Positions 37,081 through 50,916 of a stretch of 64,000 bases of DNA are shown piece after piece (the stretch's first letter is position 1; each line of letters begins with the position of its first letter). Below the pieces are notes generated by a model. It was not told the DNA's origin, did no database searches, and worked only from the letters and a program-made list of their open reading frames with translations. The DNA comes from Ziziphus jujuba (Eukaryota > Streptophyta > Magnoliopsida > Rosales > Rhamnaceae): contig NC_083382.1 of NCBI RefSeq assembly GCF_031755915.1, positions 8,370,001 to 8,434,000 of the forward strand. The letters are read 5' to 3'. A program made the position numbers and the translations under genes.

Positions 37081-37505
37081 TCCTTCTTGGCTTTTTGACT
37101 CCTTATAATTAACTTGTTCTGGCCTATCTATTTAGAAGCAGTATATATACAAGTTTGACATATATAAAAGAGCAAACAAGAAGATCAAAGAAGTCAATCA
37201 ATATTCCTAATCCATAATTGATAAGTCTATGCATGAATCAAATTTTCGTAGTAGTTGCTTAATTAATGTTGAGAACAGTTAGCGGGTCTCAAAGCAATTT
37301 GGAATCTTGGAAAAAAAAGATTTCCAAAGGTAATTGCGTGTTGTACACGACGTGCCGTATCCATCTTCTACTGAAAACTTGACGCGCTGTCCGCTTTAAA
37401 ATTGTTTGATATCTGTTTTCCTCTTCTCGACAAGTCTTTCCCCACTTCAGTATCTCTAATTTATCTCTGCGTTCTACCTGCAAACGAAGCCAACCTCCCA
37501 AAGGA

Positions 37506-37538
<33 letters not shown>

Positions 37539-37619
37539 AATAAAATAAATGAATAAAGTTCAGCTATTTCCGAACTTTCCAGTCACATTCATGTGGGGCC
37601 CACGTAAAAGAAATTTTAT

Positions 37620-37653
<34 letters not shown>

Positions 37654-37839
37654 TTTTAATTTTTTTTCTAATGCGGATGGTGATTCAGTGAAAGGTCTTT
37701 TAAGCGCGGTCATAGCAACCACAAACAGGTTCATGACCTTAACTCTTATGTCCCTAAAATGAGTTTTTGTGTCCCCATTGGGTAGGTCCATATATATGCT
37801 GGATGTGTTCTTTTACTAGTTACAATAAAAGTTTTGCTA
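37081..37839. other. Upstream spacer of unit I
   Basis: No supported gene. A 70-residue open frame (37289-37501, minus) has no recognisable family and no splice or start context. An AAT/AAAT repeat occurs at 37506-37545 and a TA run at 37627-37650. Confidence 0.4.
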
Positions 37840-40679
37840 TTTTTGCAATTGGTGATGATTTATTATTATTGTTTGGATAATAATATGGCAATTAGTATTA
37901 ATTTGATACATTTGACTTAATTTTATATATTGATTTTTTTTTTGGCAAAAATTTTATAAAATTCAAATTTTAATATAAAAAAGTAAATGAGTAGTCAATT
38001 AAAATGTCATATAAACATATGGATTTTATTTATGATAGTCATATACAATAATATAAAGCATTTTTCATGCAATAATGGTTAACTCAGTAACCATTTGGTT
38101 ATATTTTTTTTTACATTTTTTTTTTTTTTTTAGTTTGATGATGCCCTTTTTGCAATCTGACTACAAATCAACTTTTTTCCTCTTCAGAAAAATGAACGCC
38201 ATAATTGCTATCTTGGTTCCATTGGTAAATAACTATAATCGAATTTCTAAGAGGCCTGGGAAATGATAAATGTTTTGTTACAAATTAATTAATTTTAATG
38301 ATTTGAATATTTAAAATGGTGTTGAGCTTTACATTGAACCTTCGACTGATTGAGTAGTGGATTTATTGGTCTCAAACTCAATTATTGAGTAGTGGATTTA
38401 TTGGTCTCAAACTCAATTATTCTCAGTTAAAGTACACATATATACACCAGTACTTAATAAAATAAAATAACTCCCATTCAAGTACCATTGGCACATCAGC
38501 TATCTCTTTTGATGAATTAAAAAAAAAAAAAATTCCATTTAGAGCATCCGGAATTTTTTTCTTTTTAAAAAAGCATGTAAAGAACATTTTTATATATGAC
38601 TTAAAAGATCTCCAATGAGTATTTTTTTTTTCTTAAATAATTATATTAAAGGGTTGACATGAAATATAATCCATTTTTTAAAAAAACTACATATATAAAG
38701 AGTATTCAATAATTGATTTATGTTGATAAAAATATCTTTTATGTTGTAGACGCTATAGGTTCTACTTTCTTCACAGCTCTCACTTTTTCTTTATTCCTTT
38801 ACAAGAAGTTTTAAAATTACAATAACCTCGACATTTATAATAACTATTTATTTACTTATTTATTTATTTATTTTCTTTATAAAAAATGGACATAGGAGAA
38901 ATAAATCTTGAAAAAACTTGAGGATTTTTTTTTTTCAATTTGCAGATATAATGGAGATCTTTCTTCTTCTTCTTTTTTTATTTTTATTTTTTCTTCTTTT
39001 TTTTCTTTTCTGATTTTCATAAAAAATGAAAATCTTTGCGTGTGGTTTCGTCTATATCTTCCCTCAATATCCTATCTAGATTCTTTTCAATTTTCATAAA
39101 AAATGGAGATCTTTGCATGTGGTTTAGTCTATATCTTCCATCATTCTATCTAATTTTTTTCATTCTCGCTTTTTATGAACTTCTACACGTGGTTTTCATT
39201 TCTCACTTTGTATCTAGATTTGTTTTGTCTTTTAAGTGTTTTTTTTTTTCCCCTTTAAAAAACCATATAAAAAGGATATTGAGGTCCATCCAGCTGTATA
39301 TTTTGACAAGATTTAATTTTTACCAAAACATGTGTATTTTTCGTTTAAAGGCTTTTTAGAGGATTATTTAAGTAAAAAATTATCAAAAAATACTCTTTAC
39401 ATTATATTATTTATTTTTATTTTTCAATAAACATTTATTACTATATTAATTTATTGCCTCATTTTTTTAATCAAAATACTCTCTCAATTATTTTATTATT
39501 TCCCTCTATTATTTTTTCCTAGAAACAATATATTGATAACTAAAATAGATAGTGTTTTGAAAATTTGGTTAACATGAAATCATATTAATTTAATATTAAA
39601 TATATATATAAAGAATTTAACTCTCCAAATATGAAAACTCAAACCAATTTCATAGTTTTAAAAGTCAAAACTACAAAATAAAAAGTATGCAAAAGATGAA
39701 GAGCCCCGTGCATGGATGCTCTTACTAGTCAATGCCTTCTAGAAATAGCTACATCAATTTAGATAAGAAAATTTTATGTTAGGTTGTAGGGGACTTTAAT
39801 GATATGACCAATTGTGGTAAAATGAAAAGTAAGGACTTAGACTTTTAAAAAGAGTGGACACACCGTTTCCTAAGTGGAAAATTTCATTCTGACCATCACG
39901 AATTTACTGGGAAAGTGTGTCTCTCTCATTAATACCTATAAAGCCATAAATTATTTAATGATCAAGCAATCACAAGAAGCTTGTTAGAAGCAAAAATTTG
40001 GCATCAACAAAAAAATATTAATGATATAACTTGAGATAAAATGAAATAAAGTCGATCTATCGGCCATTAATTAATTAGGGCATAGATTTTCGAATACAGT
40101 GGATTTATTAATTTCCCCTCTAAGTAGGAAACTCCTCATGTAGTTGACTTGTTTTTCTTTTGTTCTACAAGTTTTTTGCCATAACTTCACCATTTTTGAA
40201 CTTATATATATATATATATATATATTTGGATTGAGACAAGGTTTTCAGTTGGGTTCCTTATTAAAAAAATAATTTCTTAAAACTAGCTGTTTTTGTAAAT
40301 ATTTTCATGGCAACAGTAATATAATCTTATTAAATATAATAGAGGATGTAAGGCTGAAAACAGAGTCCTTGGAGGTAAAATCCCTTTTGTAAATTCTTTC
40401 AAATTCAATTCTTGCCTTGTCAGCATTCGGTCAGACTAACTTCTCTTATCCATGTCATAGGACCTTGCTGTGACCCTGTCCATATTCTATTAATTTAAAA
40501 AAATAAAAATAAAAAACAAAGGAAAAAGAGAAAGAAAAATTAATAGAAAAAGAGAAATAAAATGAAAGACTACCAAAATTGGAGAAACAATTCAGTTTGT
40601 TTTCCAACAACGAAGGCAATTAAAGTACAAATATATAATATTTCTACTAACCATTACTTGGAAACTAATAGTTGTAATG
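37840..40679. repeat. Duplicated WAK spacer, unit II
   Basis: Collinear with 31840-34480. It has its own small tandem duplication, with ttgagtagtggatttattggtctcaaactcaattatt repeated at about 38349 and 38383 (quoted here as one repeat unit). It ends just downstream of the unit II WAK kinase. No gene beyond the relic at 38380-38515. Confidence 0.75.
38380..38515 (-). pseudogene. WAK extracellular-domain fragment (unit II)
   Basis: The minus-strand frame reads KEIADVPMVLEWELF (about 38465-38510), the same extracellular block as in the intact WAK exons, and then decayed sequence like that in unit I. Confidence 0.6.
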
Positions 40680-43600
40680 CATCTATTGGTGAAACAATAT
40701 TATTACCAGTGTTTATTTGTGAACCAGCTGTTGTGGAAACATCCTAAGGCTCCGTTATTTCAGGCCTTACATATTCAACTTCTTCATAAGTCTGTTCATT
40801 CAAAAAAGTTTTGGTTGAATTCTGAATTGCCTCCAACTCCATTGCCACTTTTTTCATTGTGGGTCGATGCCTTCCATTAAAATTCAAGCATCTTCTTGCA
40901 TAATTAGCAACTTCCATGATCTGTTCCTTACTTCCTTTATTACCAATTTGAGGATCAACTACATCAAACAAACGATTTTCCTCCATGCACATGAAGAAAA
41001 AAAATTTGCTAGGCTTCTTCCTCTTTCAACCTCTTTATACAAACTGGTTTTTGTCCCATCAAGAGCTCAACGATTACCACACCGAAGCTATAGATATCGC
41101 CTTTCTCTGTAAATTGGCTTGATTGTAAATACTCAGGATCCAAATAGCCAAATGTACCATGTACCCGTGTAACAACATGTGTTTGGTCAATGGTAACTGA
41201 TTTTGAACTTCCAAAATCAGCAATTTTCGCTCTGTACTTGTCATCTAAAAGTATGATCGAAGACTTGATTTCGCAATGGTACAAGGGAAAGGAAGTTGCA
41301 GAGTGTAAGTAGGACAAAGCACCTGCAATTTCCAATGCAATTCGTGAACGCATTTCACATGTAACAGGAAATTCCTCATTTTGGTCATGTATATACTCGG
41401 AAAGTGTATCAATGAGTATGAATTTGTAAACATGAAGCGGAACTTCGGTCTCTAAACAGCATCCTAATAGTTTAACCACGTTCCTGTGGTTAATTTGTGA
41501 AAGAATGATAACCTCATTAATGAATTCCACAAGTTATTCTTCATCTGCTATTTTAGATTTCTTCACCGCAACGATTTTTCCATCGCTAATGTTCCTTTGT
41601 AAACAGTACCTTGGCCACCTTGGCCTAAAATTCTATTTGAATTGGTTTTGGGTAGCTCCTTTGAATTGAACACCTTGGTTTTAGTATCAAATTGTACTGC
41701 CCCTGAATATGTGCTGCTGTAACAATAAACCACCATTTCGTTTGAGGAACTGTTTTCTACGTTTGATGGCTTTTCTTTTCTTTATGAACTTTTGTAGACA
41801 CCATGCGCCAATAAGCAGAAACAACACTTCAAGACCAATGCTGAAACTTTACAGAACTCAAGTATATGAAATCGTAAAGCTAGTTCTTTGATGTTTCAAA
41901 ATAATTTGTGGAAAAATGTGAATCACATCTAGAAAAATGGCACTCGGCAGCATCCGTTTGTAAAATTAATCATTCTTGACATACTTCCTCTAGCCTTCGT
42001 GAAAAGTAGTGCTATAAAATGATAAAAATACTAGGGGTTTTGTGTTTGAATATTGTTGAGATAAGTGTATATGTATATATTTTATTTTCATTCTCACTTG
42101 ATATTTCATTGTTCATAATTTTCTTATAATCAGAAAATAAAAATTAAATTGTTTTATACATGAACATGTATAATACATTTCTATACATATATATTACCAT
42201 TGGACTGACATACCAATAAGTACAATTTTAAACTTGATCTTTCGGCACTCATATGATCCAATAGTGTTCCCACAAGTTCCTGCTCCATGACATGTGGTAG
42301 AATTCGATTTCACACTCGTTGATATCTGATATGTAAAAGGTATAACAAGTAAATCTCTGATTATTTTTTCATATTAAAATGCAAAATAAAAGATAGTTCT
42401 GAAGCATTGGTACATAAAAAAACCTTTGGTTATATTGAAATCAAGCACTCAACAAAGGTATATATATATATATATATATAAGGAGGTAGAAATATATTAA
42501 CTGCCCCGTCAATTATGTTTTACGTTTCATCCATCCAAAAGGTACTGCTTTCCTTCAAAACCGTAGCCACAGTAGCATTCCAGCGCCGTTGATTGATTAA
42601 TGAAGAGATGGAAGCACTTCTGTAGTAACGGATTGATTGTTTCCCTAACAAGAAATCAAGTTGTTCATTGGATTTATTTGTTCCGAAAATTTGTTGTTTT
42701 GAATGTTATAAGCTCCATTTAGAGTTACAGGAACATATCCATATCGTCAATGGCAACGAAATCTGTATTTTTTGACATAAACCAATCTTGGTCTACCACA
42801 AATGCGTCTTTGCACATTTGATCTGTTTCGGGTTGAAACGTGGCAGTGAAGGCCATGATTGCATGAGAAGGAATGGTAGTTTGGCAGCAGTTCACTTCAT
42901 TGCAAGTTCTGTTATAGTGGTTTGTTAAGCACTGGGACTTGCAGCATGCTGAAATCTCACTGCCATCTAAATTTGATGAAGACATTAAGGCTCGAACATT
43001 GCAACTTACCGCGATGGATATATTGTCCCTCACCTAGAAGGAAAAGGGGCCTCTTCTGAAGTTTAGAGATTCGTGGGTTTCTTTCCCTGTGCAACTCCAG
43101 AAAGTTACTGGATTTTTCACCTGAATCCGTTGGCAAGTCAATTCGTAATTTTAGTGGGTAGATATTTTATTTTATTTTTTTCATAAAATGTGTACACATT
43201 AGTTTTTATCGTATGATCGATTCTTCATATAGAGAAACCTATATGTCTAAAAGCTCCTGGAATTTCAAAAGAATATTCAACCAGGCGGTTAGCACTTTGC
43301 AACAATTTTTCACTATCCTTTTAACTGCTTCTATTTTGAAAGTAAATGTTATGATTTCTGTTGACGTAACTTAACAGGCATAATATTGAACCTACTTATT
43401 ACTAACAGTTTTAAGTTTTTGGAAATCATAGTAATTTAATATGGTAACAAAGCTTAAAAATCATCAACATCTTCACTGGCCTACAAATCAGAAGGAATAT
43501 TGACATAACTTAAAAATACATATTAAACTTACTTCCTAATGATAGTGATTTAGAATTCATTAAAATATATATAGGATTTCTACTTGATTCTTAATGAAAT

Positions 43601-43991
43601 AAGAAATAATAATAATTGCAAGATACAATATTTATGTAATGAAATGGTGTTTATTTCATCCCTAATATTAGTATTAATTACTCACAACGTCATATGACAA
43701 GCCGTCGTAGTCTTCCAAATAAATTTTAAGGACATAGAGATTGGTGCGTTTAAGGTAAGGTGTATGAGGAAAGGTAGAGTTGTTGCAGACTATTTCGAAT
43801 CATTCAACAACATAACAATCTCTGGATCCAATTCTGAAAGGAAATGGGATTCTTACGTTTCCGCATTCCGTTTCGCAACCAGGCTTGCCTATGCTTACTG
43901 CTACTGATGATACTGTAATAATATTAATGATCAGCCATGACAATCCAATCACTTGAACAAGCACCAGGACCAGCCTTCTGATCCCGGCCAT
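40680..43991 (-). pseudogene. WAK-type receptor kinase pseudogene, unit II (whole gene, broken)
   Basis: All WAK modules remain. First exon 43691-43991: signal peptide LVLVLVQVIGLSWLII, GKPGC and CGNVRIPFPFRIG. A probable intron (donor GTGAGT near 43688, acceptor TTCAG near 43127) splits the extracellular domain, which resumes with VKNPVTFW. Cys-rich part 42540-43125 has NCCQTTIPS and CGYGFEGKQYL. The EGF_CA exon lies near 42210-42335 (DINEC, then frame-shifted GSYECRK). The kinase exon is 40680-41870. Defects: TGG to TGA in the first exon, several stops, an EGF frameshift, a shift near 41010, and a TAG replacing Trp in the ITEPWD tail motif. The catalytic loop reads [11 protein letters not shown], so both the HRD aspartate and the SN asparagine are lost, while DFG remains. 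It cannot give an active kinase. Confidence 0.85.
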
Positions 43992-44923
43992 TTATTTTCT
44001 TTGTTGGATTTCTCTGTCTCCTCCTGATCGGTTAACTTGGATTGGCGTTTATGTTTTATATGTAGTATTTTCTACTTCTTTAGATGAAACCAGAAAATTA
44101 CAATATGTTTGGAATACTGATATGGAATATGGGTAGGAAAGGAAACTAGAGGATTTGATTCTTTATTTGGATTGTCAAAATAAGTAATCAAAGTAAAGGA
44201 AAAAGGATGAGGAAATGAATTGATTTTCCAACAGTCGTGTTCCTAAATTTCCTATTTTACCCTTTCAAATGAGAAGAAGAAAGGAGGAAAAAAAAAAAAA
44301 AAAAAGACAGACAATTAAGAGAAAGTAGGGTTATATCGGCCCACGTTCCCCACCTATATTTCTGCTGCATATCGCCATCTATTTCCCTCATCCACTTTCG
44401 TTCTATCCTGTTCTCTTTTTATCCTATCTATTTCGTTTTCCCTTTCTTAGCCATAATTGGCTAATAATTTTTAAAGCTTCTTAAGATTGTTTAGGCATTT
44501 TAAAAACAATTTAATGTAGGTTATTGGCATATTTAAAATGCGTTTGATAGGTTAAATGAAATGAAATTAAATAAAATTAAATTAGTTGATAAATTATTTA
44601 TATTTATAATTACATAATTATAAATTTGAAATACTAGATAAATAAATAAAATTATTATGAATGATAATCCTTTGGTAAGTATTGCTGTATTGGTTTTCAA
44701 AATGCGCAGAAACAAATGCACTATTACTATGCTGGGCCCACAATTTTGAAAGGCATACGCAGCCTTCTTTGGGAGTTATATGGGAGGACGGAGAAGGTGT
44801 GTTTAGTGGGTTTCGCATTTTAGTTATGACAACTGTTGTCTTCTTTTGTCCTTTTCATTTTTCCCCTTTTGCTTTGTTTTTTATTTTAAATGTTTTGGTA
44901 AAAGAAGTCATATGCCTTTTCAG
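43992..44923. other. Upstream spacer of the unit II WAK relic
   Basis: No gene supported. AT-rich, with an A tract near 44288. Short frames (44533-44933) are not credible. The right edge is the abrupt start of gypsy LTR homology near 44924. Confidence 0.4.
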
Positions 44924-47317
44924 TTGGAAATAATAATTTCTCTCAAAACCCTTACAATTCTCTCAGTTGGAAAAGTTCCCCTTTTAAAACCTTTTCACAA
45001 AACCCTTGTTCGTAATCCCCAAAAACCAAGACATCAAATAAACAAATACCAGAAACAGTAATAATTATATTTTTAGTTCCAATACAGCTTTAAAACATTT
45101 TATTTTTAAAACACTGTCCTGAAAATCATTTGATGCACCCACTATATACCAGTGGCGCCAACAGTACCCAGCGTCCCAAGGTACCGCCAGACAGGAGGTT
45201 ATAGAGAGAAACCGGCATACGATCGCGTGGCGTCCCACTGCGCCGCTGCTAACCTGGTGTCCCGGCCATGGGGGGGTGGCCTACCCTCATCCGATGGCAA
45301 CCACAGGACAACCTCATAATATCAACCTCACGCTACTCACACCCACCTGCACGCTAATCACAACCGCACACTACTCACACCCACCTGTGCGCTAATCACA
45401 ACCATGTGCACACTAACCATATCACATATAAACAGAACACCAGTACGTGCACGGTGCATCTAAAAATCATAAAATCCACAAATTTAATTTATATAACAAA
45501 TTTCACATTTTGCATAAACACAGCGGGTATAGTCCATCCGCTTGAACCGGAAAATTCTCCAAAATTTCTTTATAATCAATACCATAATTTCCATGATTTT
45601 CAAATCCACCAACTCCCAAATCCACCAATTCAAATATTCACATTTTCCCAAGCATAAATAATTCTCGAAATATAATAATTAAATCTCATAATATTCCATG
45701 GGCATATTTTATAAAAATTGAAATCACCAACATAACCAAATATTTTCCTTGAATTATTTGAAAATCAAATCATGCCCAATTTACTATTAAAACCACACCA
45801 ATTTCAAAATCCTCAAAACCATAAAATAATTTCACATGGCATAATTTTGTAAAATGCCCATTTTCTTATATCCGATAAATTCACAAATAATCCCACAATA
45901 AATCAAATAAATATTTGGCACATAGAAATTAAATTCCAAATATTTAAATCACACATAATATATTCACCAATTAAATTCCCAAAATTAATTTGAAGGTGGG
46001 TCACTCACCTGAAGCACGCAATTAACCCATGATCCACCACGGGATCAATTCTACGACTCACCGGTGCTCCTAGAACAAAAATCACAGACAGTCAAATAAA
46101 TTAATATTTTAATCGGGTAAATAATACCCAGTACCCGGGGGGTCAAAACACAAACGTTAACCAAAATAGGCGAATGATATACCGAATCGAAGCTCGTGGG
46201 ACGAGGATCACCAATCCGGTCTCCATCGACCCCAATTCCGCCGGAGGTGGCCGGAATTTGGTCGTGAAACTTCGGCCGGTTTTGATCTTGAGGGATCTTT
46301 CAAACGGTGGGGATTTTGGGCAAACTAACCCCGGAAATGGACTCAAAGGGGTCGAAAATAGTGGGATAGAGGTATGGGACGGGCTGGGTTGGTCGGAAAC
46401 GGCGAGAATCGCCGGAAAAATTTCACCTCGTCGCCGCGACTTCGCCGGCCCGATCTGGGCTCGTCCGGCGGCTGGTCGGGAATTTTGGTGGCCGAGGTCG
46501 CGAGGTGGCGGGCTTGGACGGTGGCCGGCACGTGTAGCATTCTGGGGATTGAAATCCGGCGAAACACCGGTCAAACAGGGAAAGGGTGAGAGAGTCAAAT
46601 GAGAGAGAAAGGGAGAAGAGAAATTCTGCGTTTTTTGTTGATGGGTCGGGGAAGAGAAGGAAGAAAAGGAAAAAAAGAAAAAGAAAAAGAAAAAAGAAAA
46701 GGGTGTTTCCACGTGGGGAAAAGAAAAGAAAAAGAAAAAGAAAAAGAAAAGGAAAAAGAAATAAAATAAAAATGATTAAATAATATTAATAATAATATTA
46801 TTATTTAAAATAATAATAAAAATAATTTGATTTTTACACATGGTTGACATGTGGCTTTTTAACATGGTGACACATGGTCACCTTCAGTAAGTCACACGTG
46901 GCACATCGTTACGCGTTTAAAAATAATATTAAAATAATACGGTATTTGAAAAACTCTACCATAACTTTCAAACCACATGTCCAAATCGGACGTGCCGCTA
47001 GTCTACGGACTCGTATCGACGAGCAATTCACAACCATGCATGAGTCAAAGCTCAACCTTGCATGAATAAAAAGTCAACTCCGGCACCCCTTGGACAGTTT
47101 GGACCTCAACTTGTTTTGCTCAAAACTTTCAAACCGTAGCTCCGTTTTGAACGTGCTACTAGTCTACGAACTCGTGCCAACGTGTACTTCGTAACGATAC
47201 CTCAGTCAACCTAAAATTCCAACCGGGTCAAAAAGTCAACTTTTGACCCCCTCGGTCAACGGTCAACCTCGGTCAACGTGCAAAAATTCCCGTCATGGTT
47301 CGGGACGGGGTGTTACA
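44924..47317 (-). mobile_element. Truncated gypsy LTR (copy G)
   Basis: Homology to the 3-kb LTR family begins at ttggaaataataatttctctc near 44924 and ends GGGACGGGGTGTTACA at 47317. The first ~470 bases present in full copies (from TGTCAGGACC) are missing, so no target duplication can be recognised. Its GC-rich middle (46170-46600) differs from that of copies B and E. Open frames such as 46143-46712 lie in that LTR block and in purine- or pyrimidine-rich runs, not in genes. Confidence 0.9.
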
Positions 47318-47639
47318 CTTTACATGCTATAAACTCAGTCTAGGTAGTAGAGATTTACCTAACCATGTGCAATCCCCCAACACACAATACCATTTCATTC
47401 GAGCACATTGTGTATCGACAGAATACAACAATATACCCTAACTAGGTAGTAGGGACCTACCATGGCACCTGTGGATCAATATACACATATACAAGACTAA
47501 TAGTCACAACAGACCTGTAAATATAGGAGCAATAATATGTGTAATAAATCATCTCATAAATAAATAATGATCCACATTCATTAATGTATCAAAATACTCA
47601 AAGAAATAAATAATACTTAACATGGATATTACTGCAGAA

Positions 47640-47868
47640 TACATAATATACTCCCACTGACCCTCAGCAGGCTCAACTGCCTAACAATCCCATACGGGAC
47701 ACATGCTCCTCAAATATGCTTACTGGTAAGGCCTTGGTCAGTGGATATGCCACATGTTATAAGTAGGCATGTGAACAGCAGTAATGAGGCATTCTTCAAT
47801 TTTCTCCTTTACCACAAAATACTTTACATTACCTTTTAAATTATTAGAGAAAGACACTGCTGCAGTAT
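47640..47868 (-). pseudogene. Copia F RNase H C-terminus
   Basis: Translation gives AAVSFSNNLK directly after the insertion point, then VKYFVVKEKIEE and, after a frame change, PLTKALPVSIFEEHVSRMG. Together with DNT just right of the gypsy element it forms the usual copia RNase H end. A likely deletion or shift occurs near 47755. Confidence 0.8.
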
Positions 47869-50800
47869 TGTCAGGACCCGTCCAGAATTCCTCCTCTGGA
47901 ACCCTAGACAGCCCTGATCCCAGGGAAATACCACCGAACCTTCCAACGGAAAATCCGGCAGCACCTCCCCTAAGGGATTTACTTACCACAAATTTACCTG
48001 CACTGAAAACACACTTCAAAAATATCCCCTTATTCCTCCCACAAACTACAAATTGGTTCCACAAATTGCAGTACTTAAAAAAAATAAATACAGTAATCCA
48101 GTGCAAAATAAATACAACAAGAGTGAAAGAAATATTACAACTGCAATAAAAGAATAACAGGGTACTGCCGAACTAAAACAGCGAGGAAGATCAAGTCCGC
48201 TCCGACTGAACACCGACAACCTGGTACCTAGAGGAACGGAATTTAAGAGTGTGAGATGCTAATCATCTCAGTGAGCGACCCTACTACTATACCATATATT
48301 ATCACAGTAATAAGTATAAATAATAATTATTTGGAAATAATATTTTCTCTCAAAACCCTTACAATTCTCTCAGTTGGAAAGGTTCCCCTTTTAAAACAAT
48401 TTCACAAAACCCTTTATCCATATTCCCCGAAAACCAAGACATCAATTAAATACCAGAAGCGGTAACAATTATATTTTTAATTCCAATTCAGTTTCCAAAC
48501 ATTTTATTTTTAAAACACAGTTCTGAAAATCATTTGATGCACCCACTATATACCAGTGGCGCCAACAGTACCCAGCGTCCCAAGGTACCGCCAGACAGGA
48601 GGTTATAGAAAGAAACCGGCATACGGTCGCGTGGCGTCCCACTGCGCCGCTGCTAACCTGGTGTCCCGGCCAAAGGGGGGTGGCCGCCCTCTCCGATGGC
48701 ATCCACAGGACACCCTCATAATATCAACCGCGCGCTACTCACACCCACCTGCGCGCTAATCACATCACCTGCGCGCTAATCACACCCACCTGCGCGCTAA
48801 TCACAACCGTGTGCACACTAACCATATCACATATACCATATCACATAATCAGAACACCAGTACGTGCACGGTGCATCTAAAAATCATAAAATCCATAAAT
48901 TTAAAACAAATTTCACATTTTTCATAAGCATAGCGGGCATAATCCATCCGCTTGAACCGGGAAATTCTCCACAACTTCCTTATAATTAATACCATAAATC
49001 CCATGATTTTCAAATCCACCAACTCCCAAATCCATCAATTCAAATATCCACATTTTTTCCAAGCATAAATAATTTCTCGAAATATCATAATCAAATCCCA
49101 TAATATTTTATGGGCATATTTCATAAAAATTGAAATCACCAACATAACCAAATATTTTCCTTGAAATATTTGAAAATCGAATCGTGCCCAATTTACCATT
49201 AAAACCACACCAATTTCAAAATCCTCAAAACCATAAAATAATTCCACATGGCATAAATTGTAGAATTCATATTTTCTTAAATCCAATAAATTCATAAATA
49301 ATTCTACAATAAATCCAATAAATATTTGGCACATAGAAATTAAATTCCAAATATTTAATTCACACATAATATATTCATCAATTAAATTCCCCAAAATTAA
49401 TTTGAAGGTGGGTCACTCACCTGGAGCACGCAATTAACCCATGATCCACTACGGGATCAATTCTACGACTCACCGGTGCTCCTAGAACAAAATTCACAGA
49501 CAGTCAAATAAATTAATATTTTATTCGGGTAAATAATACCCGGTACCCGGGGGGTCAAAACACAAACGATAACTAAAATTTACGAATCATATACCGAATC
49601 GAAGCTCGAGTGATGCTAATCACAGATCCGGTCTTAATTTTCGATGATCGTACCCGACGGGGTTTGAATTTTATCGGGAAGCTTTTCGGGTTTCGGCTCC
49701 GCAATTCTCCCAAACCGTCGCGAATTGGTGGAAACGGAAGTCGGATTTGGGTTCAGGAGGTCGAACACTGCAGACTGGAGCTGGCCGGAAATTTTCGGGT
49801 ACTCGCCGGAACAGTAATTTCCGGTGGGCCGCCACGTCACCGGCAACCGTCGCCGGAACAGTAATTTCCGACGGTGGCCGTTTGCTGTGAAATTTTGCAG
49901 ATTTGTAGATCGTGAGGAGAGCAATCCAACGGGACCGACGGTGAGAAAAACGGAGGTCGGACGGCGGAGAAATCACCGTTTGAAGATTTTCGACCCCTCG
50001 CCGGAAAACGCTCCGATCCCGGCGCGTCGGTGGTCCGATGGCCGTGATTTTTGGTGGGTAGGCCGGACTTGAGGAGAGGATGCTGGGTGTATGGCGCGTG
50101 TACTGTATATCGGCCGGAATAGTGCCGATTCGCGGTGGCCGGCGGTGGAGGGGAAAAATCGCCGCCAAACTTCGGACGTCCGATCCGGGCGCGTCCGGCG
50201 GCCGTTCGCCGTGAAATTTGGAGGTTTTGCCGGAAATGAGGTGGGAAATCTGGCTGGCCGGCGCGTGTACAGTAACTAGGCCGGAAAAACGTGAAAATGG
50301 CCGGCGGCCGGCGGGTCCTCTCTCTCTCTTTCTCTCTCCTCTCTCTCTTCTCTCTCTTTCTCTCTCTTCCCCGAGAGTTTTTCAAAATTAAAACCCTGCA
50401 TGACACTGTTCATGCCACGTGGACCACTCAGAAGCTGACACGTGGCATTTCACTGTTCACGACCCAAAAACATTAAAATAATACGGTATCCGGTAAACTT
50501 CAAACGTCCATAACTTTTTAACCGGATGTCCGTTTTGAGCGTGCCGCTAGTCTGTGAACTCGTATCGACGAGCACTTCACAACCATGCATGAGTCAAAGC
50601 TCAATTCCCCATAAACAAAAAGTCAACTCCGGCACCCCTTGGACAGTTTCGACCGCAACTTGTTTCGTCCATAACTTTCAAACCGTAGCTCCGTTTTCGA
50701 CGTGCTACCAGTCTACGAACTCGTGGCATCGTGCACTTCGCCACGGTGCCCTAGTCATCTCGAAATTCCCACCGAGTCAAAAAGTCAACTTTTGACCCCT

Positions 50801-50872
50801 CTGGTCAACGGTCAACAGTCAACCTCGGTCAACGTGCACGGATTCCGGTGCGATTTGGGACGGGGTGTTACA
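47869..50872 (-). repeat. 3' LTR of element E
   Basis: Spans TGTCAGGACCC to GGGTGTTACA on the plus strand. It contains a short tandem of acctgcgcgctaatcac (about 48748-48802) that is present once in solo LTR B, and a C/T-rich tract at 50320-50370. Confidence 0.95.
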
Positions 50873-50887
50873 GCCTTCCCCCCTTAC
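50873..50887 (-). other. Polypurine tract of element E
   Basis: GTAAGGGGGGAAGGC on the minus strand directly precedes the 3' LTR start TGTAACACC. Confidence 0.85.
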
Positions 50888-50916
50888 AAAAATTTCGTCC
50901 TCGAAATTTCCGCGCG

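Noticed and set aside
37289..37501. 70-residue minus-strand frame with basic residues
   Set aside because: No recognisable family, no splice or promoter context, and located between decayed WAK pieces.
43128..43688. Insertion in the extracellular domain of the unit II WAK relic
   Set aside because: The edges are GTGAGT and TTCAG and the protein frame joins across them, so an ordinary intron explains it better than a mobile element.
45121..45460. Possible gene in the less AT-rich stretch of LTR G
   Set aside because: The same stretch occurs in every LTR copy (for example 9090-9380 and 48530-48850); it is LTR sequence.
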